Positions 1 to 8,584 of a stretch of DNA of 64,000 nt are shown here, piece after piece. Position numbers and translations under genes: made by a program. Source of the DNA: Paractinoplanes ovalisporus (GTDB lineage Bacteria; Actinomycetota; Actinomycetes; Mycobacteriales; Micromonosporaceae); the NCBI RefSeq assembly GCF_016834655.1, contig NZ_JAENHP010000009.1, forward strand, positions 62,001-126,000, read 5' to 3'. The number at the start of each line of letters is the position of its first letter. Position 1 is the stretch's first letter. The notes under the pieces are model-generated. The model made no database searches. It was given only the letters and a program-made list of their open reading frames with translations, and was not told the origin of the DNA.

Positions 1-478
1 CGACGTCCATCGACCGTACGTGGTCAGCGGCGTACCCGTATTTGCGGCCGAACGGCCCGAGGCCGCCACCGAGCGTGTAACCGATCACGGAGACCGTGGG
101 GGAGGAGCCGTTCAGCGCGCCCAGGCCCAGCTTGCCGGCCTGCTCGATGAGTTCGGCCCAGCGCACACCGGCCTCGACCCGGGCCGTGCGGCCGCTCTCG
201 TCGATGTTCAGCCCGGTCATGCGGCGGGTGGTGATCAGCACCGAGCCGGCCGACGGGGTGGTGCTGCCGTGCCCCGCGGCGAGCACAGCGACCGGCAGGC
301 CGTGCGCGGCAGCGAACCGGACGGCGGCCTGCACGTCGGACGGGCCGGTGGCGCCGACCACGACGAGCGGTGTGTGGCGGACGGTCAGGTTGAAAGTGGA
401 CAGTTCCTGGGCGTACGCATCGTCGTCCGGGGTGAGGACGGGACCGATGACTTCCGTACGCAGGCCGGCGAGATTCAC
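1..478 (-). CDS. FAD-binding oxidoreductase, N-terminal part cut by the window edge
   Basis: Reading the minus strand from a GTG at 478 gives about 159 residues that run off the left edge. They look like the start of a PCMH-type FAD-binding domain (FAD_binding_4, berberine-bridge-enzyme/GlcD-like). A PSDVQAAV segment leads into VLAAGHGSTT, the likely pyrophosphate-binding loop, followed by RVEAGVRW and a GGGLGPFGRKYG glycine-rich stretch. Such flavoproteins oxidise alcohols, sugars or hydroxy acids; the substrate cannot be told without the C-terminal half. The GTG was chosen because an AAGGG ribosome site lies 9 bases upstream and no better start exists. The gene is divergent from the SARP-like regulator. 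Confidence 0.75.
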   Translation of the reverse strand, partial: MNLAGLRTEVIGPVLTPDDDAYAQELSTFNLTVRHTPLVVVGATGPSDVQAAVRFAAAHGLPVAVLAAGHGSTTPSAGSVLITTRRMTGLNIDESGRTARVEAGVRWAELIEQAGKLGLGALNGSSPTVSVIGYTLGGGLGPFGRKYGYAADHVRSMDV

Positions 479-591
479 CGTTTTTGACCCTTCTGATTCG
501 TTCCCGGGGTGCCGGGCTGAGCTTCATCAGGCCGCATGCCGATCGACGGAGAGTTGACAAAACATAGTCGCGCAGGTGGAAGCCGGGTTTG

Positions 592-2595
592 ATGGTGCGG
601 ATGAACGGGGTGGTGCGGTATTCGGTGCTGGGACCGGTGCGCGCGTGGCGAGGAACCGAGGAGCTGGAGCTCGGGTCGCCGCAGCAGCGCGCGGTTCTGG
701 CTGTGCTCCTGCTGCACGAGGGCCGCCCGGCCGGCGCCGACACGCTGATCGCGTCGGTCTGGGGCGACGACCCACCACGGACGGCGGTGCTCACCCTCCG
801 CACGTACGTCTTCCGTCTGCGCAAGATCCTCGGCGACGAGACGATCCGCACCGTCACCGGCGGTTACGCGCTGGCGCTGGCCCCCGACGCACTCGACGCG
901 GCGGTCTACACGCGGGCGGTGGCCGACGCCCTCTCCGGTGGTGACGCGGCCGCCCTGGCCCGCGCGGAATCCCTCTGGCAGGGAGAGCCGCTGGCCGATG
1001 TGGCCGGTGGGTGGGCCGAGGCCCAGCGCGTGCGTCTCCAGAGCGAACGGCAGGCCGCCGTACGCGAGAGGATCGCCCTCGGCCTGGCCGCCGGCCACCA
1101 CGGCGCGGCCGTCGCCGAGCTGACCGCCCTGGTCGCCGCCCACCCCCTGGACGAGGGCCTGCGCGGTCTGCTGATGACCGCCCTCTCCGGTTCCGGCCGT
1201 CAGGCCCTGGCCGTGACGCAGTACCACGAGATCCGCGCCCGGCTCGCCGACGAGCTCGGTCTGGACCCCGGGCCCGAGTTGCAGCGGACCTACCAGGGCC
1301 TGCTCAACCCACCCTCATCGCCGCCGGCCACCGCGCCCGCTTCTTCGCTCGCGCATGCCGTGCGGCCTCCCCACGGCGCGCCGCTCGCCCCCGATTCGTC
1401 CGTTGCGCGGCCGCTCCATGGCGCGCCGTTCGCCACCACGGACGCCGTTCCCGTCGTCCAAGCCGCACCGACTGCGATGCCACCCGCGCGACTCGTCGTG
1501 CCGGCGCAACTGCCTGCCGCCATCCGCGACTTCGTCGGCCGCGACCATCTGCTCGACCGGCTGGCCGCCGTTCTCACCCGCGACGCCGCTCACCCCACTG
1601 CACATTCCGCCGCGGGTCACGCCGCTCGCCCCACCGCACACCCCGGCGCGGGTCAGGCCGGCGTCAGCCACCTCGCCGCCGGTGATGCCGATGGCCTCGG
1701 GGCGGTGGCCGCGCCGGTCGTCGGGATCGTGGGGATCGCCGGGGCCGGAACCAGCGCCCTCGCAATCCGTCTGGCGCACCGCATCCGGCACGCCTTCCCC
1801 GAGGGCCAGCTCTATGCCGACCTGCGCGACACCGAGGTCGGCCAGGTGCTCTCCGGCTTCCTGCGCGCGTTCGGCATCGCGGGCCCCGACATCCCGGCTG
1901 CCGTGCCCGAGCGCTCGGCGCTGTGGCGGAGCGTGGCGAACGGCCGCCGCATCCTCGTCGTTCTCGATCACGCACCACCCTCCGACGAACTGGCGATGCT
2001 CCTGCCCGTCACCCCCGGCGCAGCCGCGATCATGACCGGCAGCCGGCGGGTGCCCTCGGTGGCCGTCGACGAATGGGCCACCGCCCCCTTGTTCACCCCC
2101 GAGGAGTCCGTCGAACTGCTCTCCCGGTCCGTCGGCGCCGCCCGCATCGGGGCCGAACCCGAGGCGGCCCGCCGGCTCGCCGAGATGTGTTCCCACATCC
2201 CGCTCGCCATCCGGATGGGCGCCGAGCGCCTGAACGCCCGTCCGAACTGGACGCTCACCGAGACCGCCGACCACCTCCGCAGCGAACTCGATCACCCCGT
2301 GGTGGCTCACGACGACTGCCGCCGGGCCTACCGTCCGCACGAACGCCGCCTCGACGAGGTGCGCGCCGCCGAACCCCTGGCCGCCGAGGCCTTCGTGCTC
2401 GGTGCCCTCACCGGCCGCCCCGAGGTGGTGGTGGCCGACGTGGCGCCCCGGCTCGGCCTGCCCGACCTCGAGGCCGGACGCCTTCTGGAGCACCTCGTCG
2501 ACATGCACCTGCTGGAACCGTGCGGCTTCCAGCGCTACCGCTATTTAGATGTGCTCCGCCGGCTGGCCCTGCGCTCGGCCGCCCTCGTCGCCTGA
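592..2595 (+). CDS. AfsR/SARP-family transcriptional regulator with degenerate NB-ARC-like domain
   Basis: The 667-residue protein has an N-terminal winged-helix DNA-binding domain (about residues 8-85), a bacterial transcriptional activation domain (about 95-240), a low-complexity Ala/Pro/His linker (about 245-370) and an NB-ARC-like ATPase region. SARP regulators activate antibiotic or developmental genes by binding direct repeats at promoters. The P-loop reads GIAGAGTSAL near residue 380, so the Walker A lysine is replaced by Thr, and nucleotide binding may be lost. A Walker B-like VVLDHA and a TGSRR sensor-like motif remain. There is no C-terminal TPR domain, so it is shorter than AfsR. 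Codon 2545-2547 is TTA, rare in such genomes and typical of bldA-dependent regulators. ATG 592 has an AGGTGGA site 12 bases upstream; ATG 601 is an alternative. Confidence 0.85.
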   Translation: MVRMNGVVRYSVLGPVRAWRGTEELELGSPQQRAVLAVLLLHEGRPAGADTLIASVWGDDPPRTAVLTLRTYVFRLRKILGDETIRTVTGGYALALAPDALDAAVYTRAVADALSGGDAAALARAESLWQGEPLADVAGGWAEAQRVRLQSERQAAVRERIALGLAAGHHGAAVAELTALVAAHPLDEGLRGLLMTALSGSGRQALAVTQYHEIRARLADELGLDPGPELQRTYQGLLNPPSSPPATAPASSLAHAVRPPHGAPLAPDSSVARPLHGAPFATTDAVPVVQAAPTAMPPARLVVPAQLPAAIRDFVGRDHLLDRLAAVLTRDAAHPTAHSAAGHAARPTAHPGAGQAGVSHLAAGDADGLGAVAAPVVGIVGIAGAGTSALAIRLAHRIRHAFPEGQLYADLRDTEVGQVLSGFLRAFGIAGPDIPAAVPERSALWRSVANGRRILVVLDHAPPSDELAMLLPVTPGAAAIMTGSRRVPSVAVDEWATAPLFTPEESVELLSRSVGAARIGAEPEAARRLAEMCSHIPLAIRMGAERLNARPNWTLTETADHLRSELDHPVVAHDDCRRAYRPHERRLDEVRAAEPLAAEAFVLGALTGRPEVVVADVAPRLGLPDLEAGRLLEHLVDMHLLEPCGFQRYRYLDVLRRLALRSAALVA

Positions 2596-2655
2596 GCCGG
2601 AAGCGCCGACTCCCTCTCGCTCTGGCCGGCTCCAGCAGGCTTCCTCGTCGCTCGA

Positions 2656-2743
2656 GCCGGTTCGAGTCGACTCCCTTCGCTCAGGCCGGTTCGAGTCGAC
2701 TCCCTTCGCTCAGGCCGGTTCGAGTCGACTTCCTTTTGCTCAG
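2656..2743. repeat. 29-bp tandem repeat, three units, at the 3' end of the MFS gene
   Basis: Three head-to-tail copies of a 29-30 bp unit starting GCCGGTTCGAGTCGACTC occupy 2656-2684, 2685-2713 and 2714-2743. A fourth unit begins and decays after 2744, and a diverged copy precedes the array. Units 1 and 2 contain the perfect palindrome GAGTCGACTC. The stop codon of the MFS gene (2740-2742) falls in the last unit. The array sits between two convergent genes. Function unknown. Confidence 0.9.
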
Positions 2744-4176
2744 GCCGGTTCCAGCGCGGGCTCCTCGTCGGGGGTCGGGGCGGGCTCGGCCGGGTGCACC
2801 GAGCGCAACGCCCAGAGGCTCACCGGCACGCCGACGCCGACCAGGACCGCCGCCACGACCAGCGAGAACTGGTAGCCCTCGAGGTAGCGGTGCAGCTCGG
2901 TGCCGGCGGCCGCGTTCGAGCGGTTGGTCAGGATGGCGCCGAGGATCGTGATGCCGAGCAGCCCGAACACCTCACGCGAGACGTTGAGCATGCCCGACGC
3001 GATCCCAGCCCGTCCGGCGGGCAGCGCACCGACCACCACGTTGTTCAGCGGCACGAGCATGCCGCCACCCACGCCGTAGACCAGGAACCAGGGCAGCAGA
3101 TCGAGGTAGGTCGTGCCCTCCCCGTACGAGGAAATGCCCGCGATCGAGACGGCCATGAGCGCGAGCGCCGCCGCCACCGTGCGCCCGGCGCCGAAGCGGG
3201 CCTCGAGCCGGGGCGCCACCGTTGCCATCACGGCCATGACCAGCGCCATCGGCACGAACGCGGCCCCCGCCGCGGTGGGCGAGAAACCGAGGACGTTCTG
3301 CATGTAGATCGCCGTGTAGAAGTAGATGCCGAACACGCCGAACGCCCACAGGCCCATCGCGAGCAGGCCACCGCTGAAGACCCGCATGCGGAAGAAGCTG
3401 AGGTCCATCATCGGGTTGGCCGAGCGCGACTCGATGACCACGAACGCGATCGCGCCGGCCGCGGCGACGGCGAAACCGGCCAGGATGCTGCCGCTTGTCC
3501 ACCCGCGGGACTCGCCCTCGATCAGGGCGTAGGTCAGCGCGAACAGGGCGAGGGACGAGGCGACCAGGCCGGGCAGGTCGAGCCCCTTCGTGCGGCCGCG
3601 GATGCCGGCCGGGATGCTGGTCGCGCCGATCGCCGCGGTCGCCACACCGATCGGAACGTTGATCAGGAAGATCCAGCCCCAGGAGACGTGTTCGCTGAGC
3701 CAGCCGCCGGTCAGCGGGCCGATGGCCAGCGCGAGCGCGCCGACACCGCCCCAGATGCCGATCGCCGTGGCGCGTTCGCGCGCGTCGGGGAACAGCTGTG
3801 TCAGCAACGCCAGCGAGGCCGGCGTGAGCAGCGCCGCACCCACGCCCTGCAGGGCCCGGGCGCCGATCAGCATCTCCTGGTTCTGGGCGAGGCCGGCGAT
3901 CACCGAGGCCACGGTGAAGACCGCGAGCCCGCCGAAGAACACGCCACGCATGCCGATGACGTCGGCGATGCGGCCACCGGCCAGTAACAGGCCCGCGAAG
4001 ACCAGGATGTATGAGCTCGCGATCCACTCCAGGCCCTCGATGCTCAGCTGCAGATCGCGCTGGATCGAGGGGAGGGCCACGTTGACCACGTTGTTGTCGA
4101 GGTAGGTCATGAAGGTGCCGAGCGCCACCGCTACCAGCGCCCACCATCTGCGGGTTTGAACGGTCTGAGTCCCCAC
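2740..4176 (-). CDS. MFS drug-efflux transporter, DHA2 (EmrB/QacA) family
   Basis: This 478-residue integral membrane protein begins with TYLDNNVVNVALPSI, the DHA2 motif D1 (LDxTVVNVALP type). GGRIADVIGMR matches motif A, and a GPLTGGWLSEH stretch matches the motif C region. Hydrophobicity fits 14 transmembrane helices. Family members expel drugs or other hydrophobic compounds using the proton gradient. The GTG at 4176 follows an AGGAG site at 6 bases. It is divergent from a TetR regulator, and the shared promoter carries inverted repeats, so the regulator very likely represses this pump. The last residues form an acidic Pro/Glu tail that ends inside a tandem repeat. The substrate cannot be read from sequence. 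Confidence 0.9.
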   Translation of the reverse strand: MGTQTVQTRRWWALVAVALGTFMTYLDNNVVNVALPSIQRDLQLSIEGLEWIASSYILVFAGLLLAGGRIADVIGMRGVFFGGLAVFTVASVIAGLAQNQEMLIGARALQGVGAALLTPASLALLTQLFPDARERATAIGIWGGVGALALAIGPLTGGWLSEHVSWGWIFLINVPIGVATAAIGATSIPAGIRGRTKGLDLPGLVASSLALFALTYALIEGESRGWTSGSILAGFAVAAAGAIAFVVIESRSANPMMDLSFFRMRVFSGGLLAMGLWAFGVFGIYFYTAIYMQNVLGFSPTAAGAAFVPMALVMAVMATVAPRLEARFGAGRTVAAALALMAVSIAGISSYGEGTTYLDLLPWFLVYGVGGGMLVPLNNVVVGALPAGRAGIASGMLNVSREVFGLLGITILGAILTNRSNAAAGTELHRYLEGYQFSLVVAAVLVGVGVPVSLWALRSVHPAEPAPTPDEEPALEPA

Positions 4177-4199
4177 CGTCGGCTCCTATACAGTGTCCT

Positions 4200-4259
4200 T
4201 GTACGGCGTCACTGTACGCCGTACATGTACTTCGTACATGAGACCTGTACGTTGTATGG
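4200..4259. promoter_or_regulatory. TetR operator array in the divergent MFS/TetR promoter
   Basis: Three inverted repeats built from TGTAC/GTACA half-sites lie side by side. The first is TGTACGGCG-N8-CGCCGTACA (4200-4225). The second is the perfect 17-mer CATGTACTTCGTACATG (4224-4240). The third is an imperfect CTGTACGTTGTATGG (4245-4259). A -10-like TATGGT (4255-4260) lies 7 bases before the TetR GTG, and a GTATAG-type -10 for the pump lies on the other side. The layout fits autorepression plus repression of the pump by the adjacent TetR protein; that assignment is inferred from position. Confidence 0.75.
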
Positions 4260-4266
4260 TTGTCAA

Positions 4267-4938
4267 GTGGCAGGGGAAAGACTGAGCAAAGCGACGGTCG
4301 CCGAGACGGCGTTGCGCCTCGGCGACGAGCAGGGCCTCGAAGCGGTGACGATCCGGCGGCTCGCGCAGGAGCTGGGCGTCACTCCGATGGCGCTCTACTG
4401 GCATTTCAAGAACAAGGACGAGCTGTTCCTGGGCGTCGTCGATCACGCGCTGGCCGACGTGCGGGCCGACCGCGACACCGGCGATCCGTGGCCGAAACAG
4501 CTCAAGGCCATGGTCGAGTCGCTGGTCGGCGCCATGCGGCGGCACCCGATCCTGCCCGACCTGCTCCACCAGTCCGACAAGGCCCGCGCGACCAGCTTCA
4601 CCCGCGCCACCGAAGACGCGCTCACCCTGCTCACCGGGGCCGGCTTCACCCCGCAGCAGGCCTACTGGGTCGGCACCTACCTGCTGCACGGCGTGATCGG
4701 CCTGGTCCACGGGCAGCTCGAAACGCCCCCGCCGAACGACAAGTGGGAGGTCAACGAGTGGCGCCGGCAGCGGCGCATCGAGTTCGAGTGCCTGCCGGCC
4801 GACCAGTTCCCGATGACGGTGCGGTTCGGCGCCACCTACGCCGAGGAGCCCGACCCGGAAGGCTATTACGCGTTCGGGATCGAGCTCCTGATGACCGCCG
4901 TCGAGTCGATGGCGGCCCGCACGGGCGCTAGTTCGTGA
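4267..4938 (+). CDS. TetR-family repressor of the adjacent MFS pump
   Basis: The 223-residue protein has an N-terminal TetR helix-turn-helix (AVTIRRLAQELGVTPMALYWHFKNKDEL split over about residues 21-50) and a ligand-binding C-terminal domain of the TetR_C type. GTG 4267 is preferred over longer upstream reading because the operator array lies in the upstream stretch. The start has no Shine-Dalgarno sequence, but a TATGGT hexamer lies 7 bases upstream, which fits a leaderless transcript. It is divergent from the DHA2 pump and probably controls both genes by binding the TGTAC-N3-GTACA sites; the inducing ligand is unknown. The 3' end overlaps the convergent secreted-protein gene by 11 bases. 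Confidence 0.88.
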   Translation: MAGERLSKATVAETALRLGDEQGLEAVTIRRLAQELGVTPMALYWHFKNKDELFLGVVDHALADVRADRDTGDPWPKQLKAMVESLVGAMRRHPILPDLLHQSDKARATSFTRATEDALTLLTGAGFTPQQAYWVGTYLLHGVIGLVHGQLETPPPNDKWEVNEWRRQRRIEFECLPADQFPMTVRFGATYAEEPDPEGYYAFGIELLMTAVESMAARTGASS

Positions 4939-6850
4939 AGGTGAAGTACTGGTAGGTGCCCCAGTTCGTGGCGTTCAGCGTGTCGCCCGACTTGCCGTAC
5001 TGGTAGGCGGCCCGGATCCGGTATTTCACGCCGACCGTGTGGGTGCCGTTCAGCGCGTTGACCAGCCGGCCCTGATAGAGCGGGTAGTAGCCGGCCTGCC
5101 ACAGCTTCCACACCTTGCCGTTGAAGACCTCGAGCGTCAGGTACGCCGTACGGCCGGGGTAGGACGGGATCCGCGTCGTGAACTCGGGGCGCACCGTCTT
5201 GCGTACGTGGTGGTAGCTCACCGACCCGATCTTGGCGACCTTGTAGTGCTTCGAGATCGTGGTCGAGACGCTGGCCTTCGTCGAGACCGTCGACTTGACC
5301 GTGCGCGTGGTGGTGAACAGGTCGCCGCGGAAGACCGCCGAGAACGTCGTGTTGCGGGTGACCTTGAACGACGCGGTCATCACGCCCTTGCTGTTCACGG
5401 CCGCCTTGCGGACGAGCCGGTCGACCTGGTCGGAGCCGAACGGGTCGGCCCAGATCTCCACGCTCCGGTTCGAATAGGTGGCTCCGAGCTTCGCGGTGAG
5501 GGTGACCGTGGCCCCGTACGAATGGACGCTGCCGTTCCGGTCGAGCGTGAGCGTTGTGGCCCTGGTCGTGCCGACCGTGAACGACTTGGTGACCGTCACC
5601 GGAACGTAGTCGTCGTTGCCCGCGAAGGCGACGGTGTAGGTCACCGTGCCGGTGCGGGTCGGTTTGTCCGAGATGGAGATTGTGCCGTTCGCGGGCACGG
5701 TGCTCGGCGAGACCTGGCGGCTGCCGGCGGCGTCCTTGCGGGTGATCTTGACCGGCAGCCCGGCGGGGATCGGATCGGTGAACACGGCCGAGATCGCCGC
5801 GGTCTTCCCGAGATCGAGCTTGGCCGGGACGGTCACGGCCAGCTTCGTGGTCAGGGTGGCCGGGTCGCCGAAGATCTGCAGGTCGAAACTGCCGTTGCCG
5901 CCCGAGACGCCGAAGACGCGGGGGCCACCGGGTTGCCACGCCAGACCGCCGGGCTGCAGGCTGCCGGCGCTCTTGAGCGTGAACTTCCTGCTCGCGCCGG
6001 CCGATCCGGCGGCGAAGACCGACACGGCGTTGCCGGTTCCCACGGCGACAGTTCCATCCCCCCGTACGGCGATGGCGTTGTTGTCGGCCGCCGCGGTGTA
6101 ACTCTGGAGGGCCGCCAGATCCTGCGGCTTGACGGCGCGGGCCAGGTTCTGAGTGCCGGCCACGAGCAGCCGCGAGCCGTCCGCGTTGAACACGAGATCC
6201 TTGACCTGACCGGTGTGCACCCCGGCCGAGACGATCGGGGCCGGCGTCTCGCCCGCGGCGTTCACGACCGTCACGGTTCCGGGAGTGGCCGACGGGTCGG
6301 TGGCCGCGATCAGGTTGCCGGCCGAGGCCAGCACCGGAGCCGAACCGAACGGAGTGGCCACGATGTCGGGGATCAGGTCGGGCTCCTCGCCCTTGACCAG
6401 CCGGCCGAGCCCGCCGTCGGCCTCGCCGAACCAGATGCTGCCGGCGGCCTCGGCCAGAGTGGTCGGCTTGACCGCGGTGGTGGCCTGATAGGTGTCGAGG
6501 CGCGTGCCCGTCTCGTTGAAGACGACGATCGACTTCTGATCCGGCACCGCGGCGTAGACGTCGCCGTCCTTGGCGATGACCAGCCCGCTGATGCTCGGCA
6601 TCTTGTCCTCGGTCCGCTTCACCGTGCCCGTGAAGTCGGTGGTGACGAGCTTGCCGCCGACCGGGTCGGTGATGAAGATCCGCTCGTTGGCAGGGTCGAC
6701 CGCGATGTCGCCGAACGAGGCGATCGGCAGGGGCTTCACCAGGTCGATCGCGTGGGCGGCGCCGGCCGGGCTCAGAACGAGCGCGGTCGATCCCGCGACG
6801 AGGGCGACCGACAGCGTGGCGCGAGCGATCCGTTTCGACACGTCGCGCAT
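4928..6850 (-). CDS. Secreted protein with beta-propeller-like and Ig-like domains
   Basis: The 640-residue product starts with a Sec signal peptide (KRIARATLSVALVAGSTA, cleavage likely after AHA near residue 34). Residues about 40-310 have repeated short strands with GDIAVDPANERIFITD and SGLVIAKDGDVYAAV, as in YncE/NHL-type propellers. Residues about 315-520 contain two Ig-like repeats of the bacterial big-domain type (FAGNDDYVPVTVTKSFTV is typical). The C-terminal 110 residues form a separate beta-rich domain. No catalytic motif is seen, so an extracellular binding or surface role is an inference. ATG 6850 lacks a clear ribosome site; a TATGAT hexamer on the minus strand (6877-6882) is the likely -10. 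Confidence 0.72.
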   Translation of the reverse strand: MRDVSKRIARATLSVALVAGSTALVLSPAGAAHAIDLVKPLPIASFGDIAVDPANERIFITDPVGGKLVTTDFTGTVKRTEDKMPSISGLVIAKDGDVYAAVPDQKSIVVFNETGTRLDTYQATTAVKPTTLAEAAGSIWFGEADGGLGRLVKGEEPDLIPDIVATPFGSAPVLASAGNLIAATDPSATPGTVTVVNAAGETPAPIVSAGVHTGQVKDLVFNADGSRLLVAGTQNLARAVKPQDLAALQSYTAAADNNAIAVRGDGTVAVGTGNAVSVFAAGSAGASRKFTLKSAGSLQPGGLAWQPGGPRVFGVSGGNGSFDLQIFGDPATLTTKLAVTVPAKLDLGKTAAISAVFTDPIPAGLPVKITRKDAAGSRQVSPSTVPANGTISISDKPTRTGTVTYTVAFAGNDDYVPVTVTKSFTVGTTRATTLTLDRNGSVHSYGATVTLTAKLGATYSNRSVEIWADPFGSDQVDRLVRKAAVNSKGVMTASFKVTRNTTFSAVFRGDLFTTTRTVKSTVSTKASVSTTISKHYKVAKIGSVSYHHVRKTVRPEFTTRIPSYPGRTAYLTLEVFNGKVWKLWQAGYYPLYQGRLVNALNGTHTVGVKYRIRAAYQYGKSGDTLNATNWGTYQYFTFTN

Positions 6851-6940
6851 CGTAAAGGCGCAGGCGGTGCCGTCTGATCATACGAACGGACTCTCCGTAC
6901 CGGCGGATTTCTGTCGGACCCGCTCGATAGCGTCGAACCC

Positions 6941-8131
6941 ATGGAAATGAGCCGCACGCGTGCATGGGTCGCCCTGGCGGCGCTGTCGCTCGGCGCCTTT
7001 CTCTACGTCACGGTCGAGACCCTGCCGATCGGCCTGCTCGCCGCCATGGCCGGCGACCTCGGCGTCAGCGAGTCCTCGATCGGTCTGCTCGTCACGGCGT
7101 ACGGGCTCGTCGTCGTGGCTGTCACGCTGCCGCTGACCAGGCTGACCGCGTCGTGGCCACGCCGCCGTCTGCTGGCCGTGCTGCTGGCGGTCTTCGTGGT
7201 CTCGACCGCCCTGTCCGCCCTGGCCGCGAACTATCCGTCGCTGCTGGCGGCCCGGGTCGCGATCGCCGTGAGCCAGTCCGTCTTCTGGGCCGTGATCACT
7301 CCCGCCGCGGCCGGCCTGTTCCCGCAACATCTGCGGGGCCGCGCACTCTCCATGGTGTACGCCGGAAGCTCCACCGCGCCGCTGGTCGGCGTCCCCCTGG
7401 GCACGTGGCTGGGCCAGCAGTCCAACTGGCGCATGCCGTTCCTGGCCCTGGGCGCGCTGGGCGTGGCCGTCCTGGTGGTGGTGCTGACGCTGCTGCCCGA
7501 GACACCGCGCGGCGAGAGCGACGCCGACCGCGGCACGGCCCCCGACGCGGGCCGCTACCGCGCGCTCGTGGTCGCCATCGCGATCACGGTTTCCGGGGCG
7601 TTCGCCGCTTTCACCTACATCGACCCGTTCCTCACCCGGGTCAGCGGTTTCGACCCCTCGGCCCTGGGCCCGATCCTGCTGCTGCGCGGCGTCGCCGGCC
7701 TGCTCGGCGTCGTCGTCGCGGGCCTGGTCGTGGGCCGTTGGGGCTGGCCGAGCCTCCTGGTCGTCACCGTCATCCAGGCCGTGGCGCTGGCCGCCCAGTT
7801 CGCCTTCGGCACCGACCGGATCACCGCCGTGGTGACCACCGCCGTGGCCGGTTTCGCCCTGTCCGGCATGGCTTCGGTGCTCGGCGCCCGCGTCCTCGAG
7901 GTGGCCCCCGCGAGCACCGACATGGCCTCCGCCGGCACGTCCACGGCCTTCAACGTCGGCATCACCGGCGGCGCCCTCCTGGGCAGCGCCCTGCTCACCA
8001 GTTCCGGCCCGCGGGCGCCCGCTCTGGCCGGCGCCGCCCTGACCGCAGTAGCCGTGCTGGCCGTCCTGTCCGAACCCCGCTGGTCCACCGCCCGCCGCGC
8101 CCAAGCCGCCCAGCCCGAGCCCGCCCACTGA
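6941..8131 (+). CDS. MFS transporter, DHA1 (12-TM) family
   Basis: The 396-residue protein has twelve predicted transmembrane helices and resembles AraJ/sugar-efflux or chloramphenicol-type DHA1 exporters. The first helix contains FLYVTVETLPIGLL, common in this group, and the loop between helices 2 and 3 has LTRLTASWPRRRLL, a weak motif A. A Pro/Glu/Arg-rich cytosolic loop (LPETPRGESDADRG) separates the two halves. It probably exports a small molecule by proton antiport; substrate unknown. No adjacent regulator reads into it: the neighbouring MerR gene is convergent and downstream. ATG 6941 and ATG 6947 are both possible, and neither has a strong ribosome site. Confidence 0.85.
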   Translation: MEMSRTRAWVALAALSLGAFLYVTVETLPIGLLAAMAGDLGVSESSIGLLVTAYGLVVVAVTLPLTRLTASWPRRRLLAVLLAVFVVSTALSALAANYPSLLAARVAIAVSQSVFWAVITPAAAGLFPQHLRGRALSMVYAGSSTAPLVGVPLGTWLGQQSNWRMPFLALGALGVAVLVVVLTLLPETPRGESDADRGTAPDAGRYRALVVAIAITVSGAFAAFTYIDPFLTRVSGFDPSALGPILLLRGVAGLLGVVVAGLVVGRWGWPSLLVVTVIQAVALAAQFAFGTDRITAVVTTAVAGFALSGMASVLGARVLEVAPASTDMASAGTSTAFNVGITGGALLGSALLTSSGPRAPALAGAALTAVAVLAVLSEPRWSTARRAQAAQPEPAH

Positions 8132-8158
8132 CCGAGGGTCTTGCGGTGGCCGCAGCAT

Positions 8159-8539
8159 TCATGCGTCGGCGATCCGGGGACAGCGGGCGCCGGTGTGCAT
8201 GTTCGCTGAAGCGCCCCTGATGACGGAGTCGAGCCTGTCCCGGGTGCGGATCAGGTCCGTGATCCGTTGGTCGAGATCGTCACGCTCCGCATCCAGGCGC
8301 TGAAGAAGTTGGGGGGTGGCCCGGCCGTCAACCACGTCGGGCGTCAGCTCGGCGACGGTCTTGCTGTTCAGCCCGGCGGCGTAGAGCTGGCGGATGAGGC
8401 GAATCCGTTCGACCGCATCTTCCGCGTAGTGGCGCTGACCGCTGCTGCTGCGCTCGGCGGTGAGCAGGTTCTGTTCCTCGTAGTAGCGCAGGGCCCGGGT
8501 GGTGACACCCGTGCGATGCGCGAGCTCACCGATCCGCAT
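8159..8539 (-). CDS. MerR-family transcriptional regulator
   Basis: From ATG 8539 the protein is 126 residues: an N-terminal MerR winged helix (MRIGELAHRTGVTTRALRYY, then a QRHY wing), an effector-side coiled coil (LLQRLDAERDDLDQRITDLI) and a short tail with one cysteine. MerR proteins bind between unusually spaced -35 and -10 elements and unwind DNA to activate transcription. A single C-terminal Cys argues against a metal sensor, so a small-molecule sensor is more likely. The start follows GAGAGGCAGGA. It is divergent from an alpha/beta hydrolase gene, and a perfect inverted repeat lies between them, so the hydrolase is the probable target. Confidence 0.88.
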   Translation of the reverse strand: MRIGELAHRTGVTTRALRYYEEQNLLTAERSSSGQRHYAEDAVERIRLIRQLYAAGLNSKTVAELTPDVVDGRATPQLLQRLDAERDDLDQRITDLIRTRDRLDSVIRGASANMHTGARCPRIADA

Positions 8540-8584
8540 TCCTGCCTCTCTCCGGTCAGTGCTGCGCGTCACGCGCCCTTGCCT

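Noticed and set aside
5039..6877. Plus-strand open frame of 612 codons
   Set aside because: Antisense to the secreted Ig-like protein; no domain, no ribosome site.
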